NCBI GenBank assembly: GCA_965214625.1
Contig: OZ243962.1
Span: 1,736,001 to 1,800,000, forward strand
Source: G965214625 sp965214625
Lineage (GTDB): Bacteria; Pseudomonadota; Gammaproteobacteria; Arenicellales; Poriferihabitantaceae
Direction: 5' to 3'
Length of the DNA: 64,000 nucleotides
Shown here: in pieces, positions 44,297 through 53,777 of the stretch
Numbering within the stretch: position 1 is the stretch's first letter
Layout of the letters: each line of letters opens with the position of its first letter
Translations under genes and position numbers: made by a program
Notes under the pieces: generated by a model
What the model saw: the letters and a program-made list of their open reading frames with translations, nothing else
Database searches by the model: none
What the model was told of the DNA's origin: nothing

Positions 44297-46081
44297 TTGC
44301 ATACTCAAATATTCGACTGGTTTGTGACGATAGACCCTGATCGCGACAGCGGCATTGATCTCTACCGCCGTTTGCTTGCCCATGTTTTGCCCCACAAGTG
44401 GATCTTTTTGATTGCTTTGGCCGGTATGGTGGTCGTTGCGGTCGGAGACACCACCTTTGCCTGGTTGCTCCAACCTATCATGGACAAGGGATTTGTAGAG
44501 CGTGACCAGTTTTATATTACCTGGATACCGGTTTTGATGTTGCTGATCGCGGTCTTTAGGGCATTGGGTGAGTTTGTTGACGGCTATTGCATGAGTTGGG
44601 TCGGACGAAGTGTGATCAAGGACTTGCGGCAGAAAATGTATGTCCGACTGCTCTATGCGCCGACCCACTATTATGATGATCATCCGAGCGGTAACCTGGT
44701 ATCCCGTCTGACATACGATGTAGAGCAAGTTGCGAAAGCCAGCAGCGGCGCCTTTCGGATCATATTCAGAGATGGCCTCAAGGCGATTTTCCTGCTGATG
44801 CTGATGTTCTATCTGAGTTGGAAACTGTCGCTGATTTTTCTGTTTGTCTTTCCGCTGGCTTTTTTTATTTTCAAGATAGCCAGCGAGAGATTCAGGAAAA
44901 TCAGTTCTAAAATCCAGGAAAGTGTCGGCGATATCACCCATGTGGCCAAGGAGGCTTTTATGGGGCATCGAATTGTCAAGGTGTTTGGAGGCTACAAACA
45001 CGAAGAACGCGCTTTTGATGTGGCAAATAGCCGCAATCGACAACAATCAATGAAAAAAGCCGCTATCCTGTCGGCCAGTGTGCCACTCACGGTATTGCTG
45101 ATGGGGGCCGGTGTGGCGGGTGTTATCTGGCTCGCGCTGGTGATGGAAACAAAACCGGGTGTCTTTACCTCCTATCTGGTTTCAATGACGATGATGATGA
45201 GGCCGATCAAAAACCTTTCCAAGGTGAACGAAATGATCCAAAGTGGCATTGCGGGTGCAGAATCCATCTTTCGAACCATTGACCTGTCAACCGAGGAAGA
45301 CAACGGTACCCGGGAATTGATGAATATCAAAGGTGATATTTTGTTCGAAGAGGTTTCATTTCGATATAAAGATGAAAATCGTCCCGTTGTTGACAACATC
45401 AGTTTCCGTGTCCCGGCCGGGTCGACCGTTGCCCTGGTTGGGCCGTCTGGTAGTGGGAAATCCACCATTGCCTCATTATTGCTGCGATTTTATTCGCCGG
45501 ATTCGGGGTCCATCAGGATTGACGGCATTGATCTCAAGCAGATAACGCTTGCTTCCTTGCGGGCCCAGGCGTCTATTGTCAGTCAGGATATCGTGATATT
45601 TGATGATTCTATCCGAAACAATATTGCCTACGGTGAGCGGTCCGAGATCGACGAGGGCAAATTGATCAAGGCGGCCCAAGCGGCGCATGTGAGCGAGTTT
45701 GTAGAAAGGATGAAGGATGGGTTTGATACGCTGGTCGGTGAGGGCGGGGCAAGGTTGTCAGGGGGGCAGCGACAACGTGTTGCGATTGCCCGCACATTGT
45801 ATAAAGATGCCCCTATTCTTATCCTCGATGAAGCCACTTCTTCGCTGGATGCCCGGTCCGAGCGGCATATACAGGTTGCGGTCGATCAACTGGTCAAAAA
45901 CAGAACAACGCTGGTTATTGCGCATCGACTCAGCACGATTGAGAAAGCTGACAAGATTCTGGTGATTGATCGGGGACGGATTATTGAACAGGGCACCCAC
46001 AAGGAACTGATGAACAGCAAAACCGCCTACTACCAACTTTATCAGACGCAACATCAGTCAACGGATGGACCTTCGTCGTAA
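44297..46081 (+). CDS. msbA: Lipid A export ATP-binding/permease protein MsbA
   Basis: A 594-residue fused ABC exporter: six hydrophobic helices in residues about 30-330, then an ATPase domain with Walker A GPSGSGKST (about 381), signature LSGGQRQR (about 487), Walker B ILILDEATSSLD and H-loop IAHRLS. The protein flips lipid A-core across the inner membrane for lipopolysaccharide assembly. No ATG is available near the N-terminus, so the start is TTG at 44297. The lpxK gene overlaps its end by 17 bases, as in other gammaproteobacteria, which fixes the identity. Confidence 0.92.
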   Translation: MHTQIFDWFVTIDPDRDSGIDLYRRLLAHVLPHKWIFLIALAGMVVVAVGDTTFAWLLQPIMDKGFVERDQFYITWIPVLMLLIAVFRALGEFVDGYCMSWVGRSVIKDLRQKMYVRLLYAPTHYYDDHPSGNLVSRLTYDVEQVAKASSGAFRIIFRDGLKAIFLLMLMFYLSWKLSLIFLFVFPLAFFIFKIASERFRKISSKIQESVGDITHVAKEAFMGHRIVKVFGGYKHEERAFDVANSRNRQQSMKKAAILSASVPLTVLLMGAGVAGVIWLALVMETKPGVFTSYLVSMTMMMRPIKNLSKVNEMIQSGIAGAESIFRTIDLSTEEDNGTRELMNIKGDILFEEVSFRYKDENRPVVDNISFRVPAGSTVALVGPSGSGKSTIASLLLRFYSPDSGSIRIDGIDLKQITLASLRAQASIVSQDIVIFDDSIRNNIAYGERSEIDEGKLIKAAQAAHVSEFVERMKDGFDTLVGEGGARLSGGQRQRVAIARTLYKDAPILILDEATSSLDARSERHIQVAVDQLVKNRTTLVIAHRLSTIEKADKILVIDRGRIIEQGTHKELMNSKTAYYQLYQTQHQSTDGPSS

Positions 46082-47066
46082 GCTGCTGAATAAAATTGAG
46101 CAGGGATGGGTCTGTCCGAATGGGATCAGCTATCTGCTGTACCCGGTGACCCTGCTGTACCGCATGGTATTTCAGATCAGGACATGGTCATACCGAATCA
46201 GGCTCCTTCAATCTGAACGGTTGCCGGTTCCCGTGATTGTGATCGGCAATCTCAACGTTGGCGGCACAGGGAAAACGCCGCTTGTGGTGACGCTAGTGGA
46301 CTATTTCAAATCGATTGACTACAAACCGGGTGTCATCTCACGTGGCTATAAATCGAACGCATCCCGCGTGCCCAGATTGGTTGAGCATGCCCGGTGTGCA
46401 GCCGAGGTGGGTGATGAGCCGGTCATGATCTATGAGCGGTGTCATGTCCCGGTCGCGGTGGGCTCGGACAAGGTCGCCAGCGGACGGTTTTTGGTCAAGG
46501 ACTGTGATTGTGACCTTATAATCAGTGATGATGGTTTTCAGCATTTCGCACTGCAACGTGATCTCGATATCGTGGTGATAGACGGTGAGCGCGGATGGGG
46601 TAATGGTTGGTGTCTCCCGGCCGGTCCGCTGCGTGAACCGGCCGCTGCGATTGAACGGGCAGACGTGGTGGTTGTCAACGGTAATCGAATGACGGTCAGG
46701 CATCCCAATCATTATTCGATGCGTCTGTCGATGCAGCCCTTGGTCCGGGTTCATGACAAGAAGACATGTACCCTCAAGCGGTTTGAGGGACAGACCGTGA
46801 ATGCAATCGCCGGGATCGGCAATCCGCAACGGTTTTTTGATCAACTCGGTGCACAGGGGCTTGAGGTGATTGAACATGCTTTTGATGACCACCATCGTTT
46901 TCGACAAAGCGATTTGGTATTTGACAACGAGTTTCCCGTCCTGATGACCGAGAAAGATGCCGTAAAATGCCGCGCCTTGATCCACTCCACTGCGTTCTGG
47001 TCAGTGCCTGTCAAGGCAGACATAGAGCCTGGTTTTTTTCGGTTTATTGAACAAAGGCTAGGCTGA
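46065..47066 (+). CDS. lpxK: Tetraacyldisaccharide 4'-kinase
   Basis: A 333-residue kinase with an N-terminal hydrophobic/amphipathic segment and a Walker A-like loop VIGNLNVGGTGKTPLVV. It shows SRGYKS, DEPVMIYERCHVPVAVG, IISDDGFQHFALQRDLDIVVID and MTEKDAVKCR, all diagnostic of LpxK. It phosphorylates the lipid A precursor at the inner membrane. It overlaps msbA by 17 bases, and kdsB begins right after its stop, so the three form one operon. Confidence 0.95.
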   Translation: MDLRRKLLNKIEQGWVCPNGISYLLYPVTLLYRMVFQIRTWSYRIRLLQSERLPVPVIVIGNLNVGGTGKTPLVVTLVDYFKSIDYKPGVISRGYKSNASRVPRLVEHARCAAEVGDEPVMIYERCHVPVAVGSDKVASGRFLVKDCDCDLIISDDGFQHFALQRDLDIVVIDGERGWGNGWCLPAGPLREPAAAIERADVVVVNGNRMTVRHPNHYSMRLSMQPLVRVHDKKTCTLKRFEGQTVNAIAGIGNPQRFFDQLGAQGLEVIEHAFDDHHRFRQSDLVFDNEFPVLMTEKDAVKCRALIHSTAFWSVPVKADIEPGFFRFIEQRLG

Positions 47067-47822
47067 ATGACTGCATTTCACATCATTATTCCGGCACGCT
47101 ATCAATCGAGCCGTTTGCCCGGCAAACCCCTGATGCGGATAGGGCATAAAACAATGATTGAACATGTCGTAGAGCGTGCCCGGGAAAGCAGTGCGCTCAC
47201 CATCACGGTGGCGACTGACGACCGGCGTATTGCGTCGGCCGTGACCACCTTTGGAGGTCAGGCGGTGATGACCTCTTCCGATCATCAGTCAGGCAGTGAC
47301 CGGATTGCACAGGCGGTCGAAATGCTGGGATTGGCTGATGATGCCATTGTGGTCAATGTCCAAGGTGATGAACCCGCGATGCCGCCGGCATTGATTGACC
47401 AGGTTGCCGCGTTGTTGGTTTCAAGGCCCAAGGCGGTTATGGCAACAGCCTCCGCACCATTGGAAAATCGCGAACAGTTGCTCGATCCGGCGATTGTGAA
47501 AGTGGTGACCGATCATGAAGATTATGCGCTTTACTTCAGTCGCGCGACGATCCCGTGGGTAAGGCGCAGGGAGTCTGCTGAGCTTGCGGAGGATGCGGTC
47601 GAGAAGGTACGTCGTCATCTTGGCATTTATGCTTATCGCAGCGGTTATATCCGGCAGTTTGCATCCCAAAAACCCTGTTATCTGGAATCACTTGAGAAGC
47701 TGGAGCAACTGAGAACACTCTGGTATGGAGAACGGATCGCCTGTGCACAGGCCGTGGCCATACCCTGTCCGGGAGTCGATAGCGAGGCAGACCTGGAGCG
47801 GGTCAGACGATTCATGCGTTAA
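47067..47822 (+). CDS. kdsB: 3-deoxy-manno-octulosonate cytidylyltransferase
   Basis: A 251-residue nucleotidyltransferase with IIPARYQSSRLPGKPL, MIEHVVERA, VNVQGDEPAMP and FSRATIPWVRR. These are the CTP- and Kdo-binding motifs of KdsB. It makes CMP-Kdo for lipopolysaccharide inner core synthesis in the cytoplasm. The ATG directly follows the lpxK stop. Confidence 0.95.
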   Translation: MTAFHIIIPARYQSSRLPGKPLMRIGHKTMIEHVVERARESSALTITVATDDRRIASAVTTFGGQAVMTSSDHQSGSDRIAQAVEMLGLADDAIVVNVQGDEPAMPPALIDQVAALLVSRPKAVMATASAPLENREQLLDPAIVKVVTDHEDYALYFSRATIPWVRRRESAELAEDAVEKVRRHLGIYAYRSGYIRQFASQKPCYLESLEKLEQLRTLWYGERIACAQAVAIPCPGVDSEADLERVRRFMR

Positions 47823-47953
47823 AGAGCGTATTGCCACGACCCCACTGCGCGGCAAGGGAGCTTGATTCCCCCTGCCTTATTCCCTGAATCTTGAATATAG
47901 AAGTTTTCCTCGACAGGGAATACAATTAGCATCATGTCACATCGCGATGCAAC

Positions 47954-48469
47954 ATGGCCGTCCTTGATATCCTGATTTATCCCGACCCGAGACTTCGGCA
48001 AAAAGCGAGGCCGGTTGCCGAGTTCAACGATGAACTGAAAAAACTGGTGGCCGATATGGCACAGACGATGTATTCGGCGAAAGGAATTGGCCTGGCTGCG
48101 GTCCAGGTTAATGTGGCCAAGCGGGTGGTGGTCATGGACTTGTCGCAACAAAGGAATGATCTGAAAGTATTCATCAACCCGCAAGTGATACCGATAGAGG
48201 GCGTGGTCGAGTCGGAAGAAGGTTGCTTGTCCGTGCCCGGGTTTTCTGCGCCGGTACAGCGCGTGCAGACAGTGGCCATCAAGGCGCAAGACATTGATGG
48301 CCAGCCCTTCGAAATCATGGCAGACGAGTTGTTGTCCGTCTGTATTCAGCATGAAGTAGACCATCTGGACGGCAAGGTTTTTGTGGATTATCTGTCGCGC
48401 ATCAAGCAGGACCGTGTCCGGAAAAAAATAAAAAAGGAAATACGTCAGGCTGAGCACCAGGCTGCTTAA
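47954..48469 (+). CDS. def: Peptide deformylase
   Basis: A 171-residue enzyme with all three motifs: GIGLAAVQ (44-51), EGCLSVP (89-95) and QHEVDHLDG (132-140). Cys91, His133 and His137 bind the metal and Glu134 is catalytic. It removes the formyl group from new proteins. It precedes fmt by 51 bases in the common def-fmt-rsmB order. Confidence 0.95.
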   Translation: MAVLDILIYPDPRLRQKARPVAEFNDELKKLVADMAQTMYSAKGIGLAAVQVNVAKRVVVMDLSQQRNDLKVFINPQVIPIEGVVESEEGCLSVPGFSAPVQRVQTVAIKAQDIDGQPFEIMADELLSVCIQHEVDHLDGKVFVDYLSRIKQDRVRKKIKKEIRQAEHQAA

Positions 48470-48520
48470 GGCCTTGCACCACGCACTTTAGTTCTGCATC
48501 CGGATTATAGAGACGTCTGT

Positions 48521-49461
48521 ATGCGTGTTGCCTTTGCAGGGACTCCCGACTTTGCAGTGCCTTGCCTGCAGACACTGTTGGCGCATAGGGAGGTCAAGGT
48601 CGTGGCGGTGTATACGCAGCCGGACCGTTTTGCCGGAAGGGGGCGGAGGCTGAAACAAAGCCCGATCAAGACCCAGGCGCTTGCCTCGGGCCTAGCGGTG
48701 TATCAGCCGACATCTTTTGACGACGCACTACCGCTCGACCGGTTCCGGTCACAGCGGATTGACTTGATGGTGGTCGTTGCCTATGGACAGATATTGCCTC
48801 GTCCGATACTCGATACGCCGGCACGGGGCTGTGTCAATGTTCATGCTTCGTTGTTACCGCGATGGCGAGGGGCGGCACCGATTCAAAGAGCGATAGAAGC
48901 GGGCGATCGCACGACCGGCGTAACGTTGATGCAGATGGACGCAGGACTCGATACCGGTCCGATATTGGCCAGCACAGAAACCGATATTTTACCCGGGGAG
49001 ACGGGGGAACCCTGTTGGACAGGTTATCCCTGCTCGGTGCCAAGTTGCTGGATCAGAATCTTTCGGCATTGATCGCAGGAACACTGAAGACGGTGCCACA
49101 AAACGGCGAACAGGCCTGTCAGGCCTCCAAGCTGACCAAAAAAGAGTCCCCGATAAACTGGCAGACACCGGCCATCCAGATCGAGCGGAAAATACGGGCG
49201 TTCAATCCCTGGCCGACAGCCACCGCGACGCTAAACGGAATCCGGCTTCGCGTGCACCGGGCAAAAACGATCATGAACGACAGTCCGGCCTGTCCCGGAG
49301 AAATCGTCAAGGCAAACCGGGCGGGATTGACTGTGCAGACAGGACAGGGTCTTTTGAGTTTGCAGATTCTGCAAAAAGCGGGGGGACGACCGATGTCGGT
49401 AGAAACAATATTGAATGGAATGGATATTTCAGAGGGGATGGCATTTGATCTGGACGGGTAG
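48521..49461 (+). pseudogene. fmt: Methionyl-tRNA formyltransferase with a one-base frameshift
   Basis: The first part (48521 to about 49003) encodes the formyl transferase domain: FAGTPDFAVPCLQ, NVHASLLPRWRGAAPIQRAI, GVTLMQMDAGLDTGPIL and PGETG. The rest of the protein is in another frame: GTLLDRLSLLGAKLL, LTKKESPINW, IRAFNPWPTA and a C-terminal domain to the TAG at 49461. The switch is at a run of five G at 49003-49007; one extra G would restore a 313-residue protein of normal length. Because the rest is well conserved and formylation is normally needed next to an intact def, a sequencing error in the run is as likely as a true mutation. Ribosomal slippage is a third option. Confidence 0.85.
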
Positions 49462-50772
49462 ATGCAGGTTCAGCTAGCCGCCGCCCATATACTCAAGCTG
49501 GTGATTGACCACGGAGTATCATTGGATGAAGGGCTGCAAAAATACCTTCCCAAGGTGGGAAGAAATCGGGCGGAACTGCAGGCCGTGAGCTATGGTGCCT
49601 GTCGATTTTATTGCGTGTGTGAGTTTATATTGCAGCAGTTATTAAAGAAGCCGATAAAGCCATCCGATCGGATTGTTCATTTTCTGTTGATTTGTGCCGT
49701 GTATCAAATTGACCACATGCGCAAACCCGACTATGCCACGGTCAACCAGACCGTCAACATGCTGGATAAAAGCCGGCGGTCCTGGGCGAAAAAACTGGTG
49801 AACGGTGTGCTGAGAAATTATCTGCGTCAGAAAGAATCTATTTCGGCATCAATCCCGCACTCACCGGCGCGACATGCCTTCCCCGAATTTTGGTTGGGCT
49901 GGTTAGCGCAGTCTTGGCCTGAGCACTATCATGACATTGTCGATGCCAGCAACCAGGCGCCTCCGATGACACTTAGGGTCAATGCCACGATGGGGACACG
50001 GGATGCCTATGGCGCCTTGCTGAAGCAGTCCGGTATTGAATTTTCCTTGACCTGTCAAAGTGCATTCGGCATCACGTTGCACACGCCGATGCCGGTAGAA
50101 CGGGTGCCGGGTTTTATGGATGGCCGGGTATCCGTTCAGGATGAATCGGCACAGTTGGTCACCGCTGTGATGGATTTGCAGCCCGGCCAGCGTGTGCTTG
50201 ACGGGTGTGCCGCGCCAGGCGGGAAGACCTGCGCGATACTCGAATACCAAACCGGACTTCAGTCACTTGTCGCGATTGATCAAGAGAAACGGATCCCGCG
50301 GATCAGGGATAATCTCAGACGACTCAAGCTGGACGCAGAAGTGATTGCGTCCGATCTTACCGATAGGGCGGCCTGGTGGACGGGCCGGAGCTTTGACCGG
50401 ATTCTTCTTGATGTTCCTTGCTCGGGGAGTGGTATTATTCGAAGACATCCCGATATAAAGCACCGAAGACACCCTGGTGATTTCGAAAAGTTCTCAGATC
50501 ATCAATTATCGCTGTTGGATGCGGTCTGGCCAACGTTGATTTCAGGCGGTCTTTTACTCTATGTCACCTGTTCGGTGCTTGAGGTGGAGAATGACCAGGT
50601 CATTCAACGGTTCATTGACCAGGTCGGCAATGCGGCGGTCGAGCCGTTAGAAGCCGAATTGGGCATCAGCACCCGGTTCGGAAGGCAGCGTCTACCGGGA
50701 GTGCATTCCGGCGACGGCTTTTATTTTTGTCGTTTAAAGAAACTCCCGGGCAAGAGGGAGGCTCAACAATGA
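49462..50772 (+). CDS. rsmB: 16S rRNA (cytosine-967-C5) methyltransferase RsmB
   Basis: A 436-residue protein with an N-terminal NusB-like domain (about residues 1-140) and a C-terminal SAM-dependent domain: VQDESAQLV, LDGCAAPGGKTCAILE, and the two motif Cys in LDVPCSGSGIIRRHPDI and LYVTCSVLEVEND. It methylates C967 of 16S rRNA. The ATG follows the fmt stop directly, and its own stop overlaps the trkA start as ATGA. Confidence 0.93.
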   Translation: MQVQLAAAHILKLVIDHGVSLDEGLQKYLPKVGRNRAELQAVSYGACRFYCVCEFILQQLLKKPIKPSDRIVHFLLICAVYQIDHMRKPDYATVNQTVNMLDKSRRSWAKKLVNGVLRNYLRQKESISASIPHSPARHAFPEFWLGWLAQSWPEHYHDIVDASNQAPPMTLRVNATMGTRDAYGALLKQSGIEFSLTCQSAFGITLHTPMPVERVPGFMDGRVSVQDESAQLVTAVMDLQPGQRVLDGCAAPGGKTCAILEYQTGLQSLVAIDQEKRIPRIRDNLRRLKLDAEVIASDLTDRAAWWTGRSFDRILLDVPCSGSGIIRRHPDIKHRRHPGDFEKFSDHQLSLLDAVWPTLISGGLLLYVTCSVLEVENDQVIQRFIDQVGNAAVEPLEAELGISTRFGRQRLPGVHSGDGFYFCRLKKLPGKREAQQ

Positions 50773-52145
50773 AGATTATTATTTTGGGTGCCGGACAGGT
50801 CGGGGCCTCTATTGCAGAGATCCTTTCCAGGGAGGAAAACGACATTACATTGATCGATATCAATGCACCGCTTCTTGCGACCATACAGGATCGAATGGAC
50901 ATCCAGACACTGCTCGGGGCCGCTTCGTCACCGGAGATATTAAGACAGGCAGGTATTGAGGATGCGGACTTGATTCTGGCAGTGACAAATTCCGATGAGG
51001 TCAATATGGTGGCCTGTCAGGTTGCTCACTCATTGTTCAAGACACCGACCAAGATCGCGCGCGTCCGGTCTGCTGATTACCTCATCCATCCGGATCTCTT
51101 TTGCAATCAATCCATTCCCATCAACGTTATCATTAGTCCCGAACAGATTGTAACCAACCAGATTCAGCGACTGATTGAGTACCCGGGTGCACTGCAAGTG
51201 ATTGATTTTGCCGACGGAAAAATTCATCTGGTGGGACTTAAAGCGTATTATGGGGGCGCGCTGGTCGGTCACGAACTGCGAGAGCTGAAAAATCATCTGC
51301 CCTCGGTAAAAACCCGGGTTGCTGCAATCTACCGACATGATCATGCCATTATTCCAACTGGAAAAACGATCATCGAGCCGGATGATGAAGTCTTTTTTAT
51401 CGCAACGCAGGACAATATCCGGCAGGTGATGCAAGAGTTGCGTAGCATTGAAGAGGTCGGGAAAAAAGTCATCATAGCCGGTGCGGGCAATATCGGTTTA
51501 CGGCTGGCGCAGTCCCTGGAATGTACCGGGTTTCAAGTCAAGTTGATTGAGAGGAACCCAACGCGAGCGCGATATGTATCAGAACTGCTAGAGGACACGG
51601 TGGTCCTGCAAGGTGATGCGGCTGATGAAGAACTGCTGCGACAGGAAAACATTGACAGCATGGAATTGTTTTGCGCGCTGACGAATGAGGATGAAGCGAA
51701 CATTTTGTCTGCCATGTTGGCCAAGCGATTGGGCGCAAGAAGAACGATGGCGATAGTCAATCGTTCTTCTTATATTGATCTGATTGAAAACAGTGTGCTG
51801 GATATTGCGATATCGCCAAGACTGTCTACGGTCAGTGCATTGCTTTCCCATGTCAGGCGTGGCGATGTGGTCGCCGCGCATTCACTGCGACGGGGGGTCA
51901 CAGAGGTCATCGAGGCGATTGCCCATGGAGACCGGAAAACGTCCAAGATCGTTGGCCGTCAACTGTCACAGATCAAATTACCGAAAGGGGCCACCATCGG
52001 GGCCATCATGCGCCAGGATGAACTCATCAGCCTGGAGGATGAGACGTCGATAGAAGAGGGCGACCATGTGATCATTTTTGTCATCGATAAACGGCGTATT
52101 CACGATGTCGAAAAGTTGTTTCAGGTGTCAGCCACTTTTTTTTGA
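50769..52145 (+). CDS. trkA: Trk potassium uptake protein TrkA
   Basis: A 458-residue cytoplasmic regulator with two NAD-binding (RCK) halves, each with its Rossmann motif (IILGAGQVGASIAE and IIAGAGNIGLRLAQ) and each followed by a TrkA-C domain. It gates the TrkH channel in response to nucleotides. The ATG at 50769 is chosen for the ATGA overlap with rsmB and the GAGGGAGG upstream; the frame is open to 50727. Confidence 0.93.
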   Translation: MKIIILGAGQVGASIAEILSREENDITLIDINAPLLATIQDRMDIQTLLGAASSPEILRQAGIEDADLILAVTNSDEVNMVACQVAHSLFKTPTKIARVRSADYLIHPDLFCNQSIPINVIISPEQIVTNQIQRLIEYPGALQVIDFADGKIHLVGLKAYYGGALVGHELRELKNHLPSVKTRVAAIYRHDHAIIPTGKTIIEPDDEVFFIATQDNIRQVMQELRSIEEVGKKVIIAGAGNIGLRLAQSLECTGFQVKLIERNPTRARYVSELLEDTVVLQGDAADEELLRQENIDSMELFCALTNEDEANILSAMLAKRLGARRTMAIVNRSSYIDLIENSVLDIAISPRLSTVSALLSHVRRGDVVAAHSLRRGVTEVIEAIAHGDRKTSKIVGRQLSQIKLPKGATIGAIMRQDELISLEDETSIEEGDHVIIFVIDKRRIHDVEKLFQVSATFF

Positions 52146-52203
52146 TGGCGGGTCATTGCTATCACGGTCAGGGCAGGATGGTTCGAGACGATAGCAACCT
52201 GAA

Positions 52204-53664
52204 ATGGTCCTGATGAGAAGCTCTGCTGTTGCCAAGGTGCTGGGGATTCTGCTGATCTTGTTCAGCGCCAGCATGCTGCCTCCCATTGCGGTGTCCTGGA
52301 TGTTTATGGATGGCGAGGCGCATATCTTCATATGGGCCTTTCTTTTGATCCTGTCATGCGGTCTGTGCTGCTGGTATCCGGTGCGCAATCACAAAGGTGA
52401 TCTTCGATTCCGGGATGGTTTTCTGATTGTGGTTTTATTCTGGGTGGTTTTGGGATTGTTCGCATCGATGCCGTTTGTCCTTGTGGCTGATCCCAAAATC
52501 CGATTGGTGGATGCCCTCTTTGAATCGATGTCCGGACTGACGACCACCGGTGCAACGATTCTGACCGGAATCGAACATCTCGCACCGTCAATTCTCTATT
52601 ATCGCCAACAACTGCAGTGGTTTGGTGGCATGGGCATCATTGTGCTGGCCGTGGCCGTGATGCCGATGCTGGGGATAGGCGGTATGCAGCTGTATCGTGC
52701 CGAAACCCCCGGTCCGGTCAAGGATAACAGGCTGACTCCCCGGATTACCGAGACCGCAAAAGCGCTGTGGTATATCTATCTCGGGTTAACGGTGGTGTGC
52801 GCGCTGTTTTATTATCTGGCGGGCATGAGTGGGTTTGATGCGATCACCCATGCCTTTTCCACGGTGGCGATTGGCGGGTTTTCGACCTACGATGCCAGTT
52901 TAGGTCATTTCCAGAGCGCACAGATTAATCTGACGGCAACATTGTTCATGTTGTTGTCCGGATTGAACTTTGGTTTGCATTTTGTTGCCCTGCGTTCACG
53001 CCGGCTGTCAGTGTATCTGAATGACCCCGAGGCCAGAGTGTATTTTTCCTTGCTGTTATTCATGGTTGTGCTGTCGATCGGGGTACTCCAGTACTATGGC
53101 GAGTACAATGACTTTGCTGAGCGATGGGTGCAAGGGTTGTTTCAGGTCGTCTCTATCGGGACCACAACCGGATTTACCACGACCGAATTCGGGGCTTGGC
53201 CGACGTTTTTGCCTGTCTTGCTGATCTTGATGAGCACGGCGGGAGGCTGTGCCGGTTCGACCGCAGGAGGAATGAAGATCATCAGGATGATGCTATTGTA
53301 TAAACAAGGTGCAAGAGAGATCTCGCAGTTGGTTCATCCCAATGCGCTCATTCCCATTAAAATTGGCGGCAGGCCCGTCAGGGACAATGTGATTAATGCC
53401 GTGTGGGGGTTTCTCGCGCTCTATATCCTGAGCTACGTGATATTGCTGGTGTTGATGCTATCAACCGGGATTGATCCCGTTACGGCGTTTTCAGCGGTCA
53501 GCGCTTGTCTGAATAATTTGGGTCCTGGCCTGGGCGATGTTGCGCATCATTATGCGGGCATCACTGACTTTGGGAAAGTCGTGTTAACGTTTGCCATGCT
53601 GCTTGGAAGACTGGAACTGTTTACCCTGCTGGTGCTTTTTTCCAAAGCCTTCTGGAAGAGTTGA
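52204..53664 (+). CDS. trkH: Trk potassium uptake membrane protein (TrkH family)
   Basis: A 486-residue inner membrane protein with four pore-helix repeats, each ending in a selectivity segment (TTTGATILTG, AFSTVAIGGFSTY, TTTGFTTTEFG and SACLNNLGPGLG). WFGGMGIIVLAVAVMPMLGIGGMQL is typical of TrkH/TrkI. It takes up potassium together with TrkA, encoded 58 bases upstream. The start is ATG at 52204 with another ATG four codons on. Confidence 0.92.
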   Translation: MVLMRSSAVAKVLGILLILFSASMLPPIAVSWMFMDGEAHIFIWAFLLILSCGLCCWYPVRNHKGDLRFRDGFLIVVLFWVVLGLFASMPFVLVADPKIRLVDALFESMSGLTTTGATILTGIEHLAPSILYYRQQLQWFGGMGIIVLAVAVMPMLGIGGMQLYRAETPGPVKDNRLTPRITETAKALWYIYLGLTVVCALFYYLAGMSGFDAITHAFSTVAIGGFSTYDASLGHFQSAQINLTATLFMLLSGLNFGLHFVALRSRRLSVYLNDPEARVYFSLLLFMVVLSIGVLQYYGEYNDFAERWVQGLFQVVSIGTTTGFTTTEFGAWPTFLPVLLILMSTAGGCAGSTAGGMKIIRMMLLYKQGAREISQLVHPNALIPIKIGGRPVRDNVINAVWGFLALYILSYVILLVLMLSTGIDPVTAFSAVSACLNNLGPGLGDVAHHYAGITDFGKVVLTFAMLLGRLELFTLLVLFSKAFWKS

Positions 53665-53777
53665 TTTGAACCCGGCCTCAGGTTCTGCCATCGTCAAGAC
53701 AGCGTGACCCGGCGAAGCCGATGTGACTTCGACCGCCAATACGACAGGGCAAGGTTGTCCGCGAAGCGAGGCGCGTG

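Noticed and set aside
44264..45046. 260-residue minus-strand frame opposite msbA
   Set aside because: Shadow of msbA; no motif and no ribosome site.
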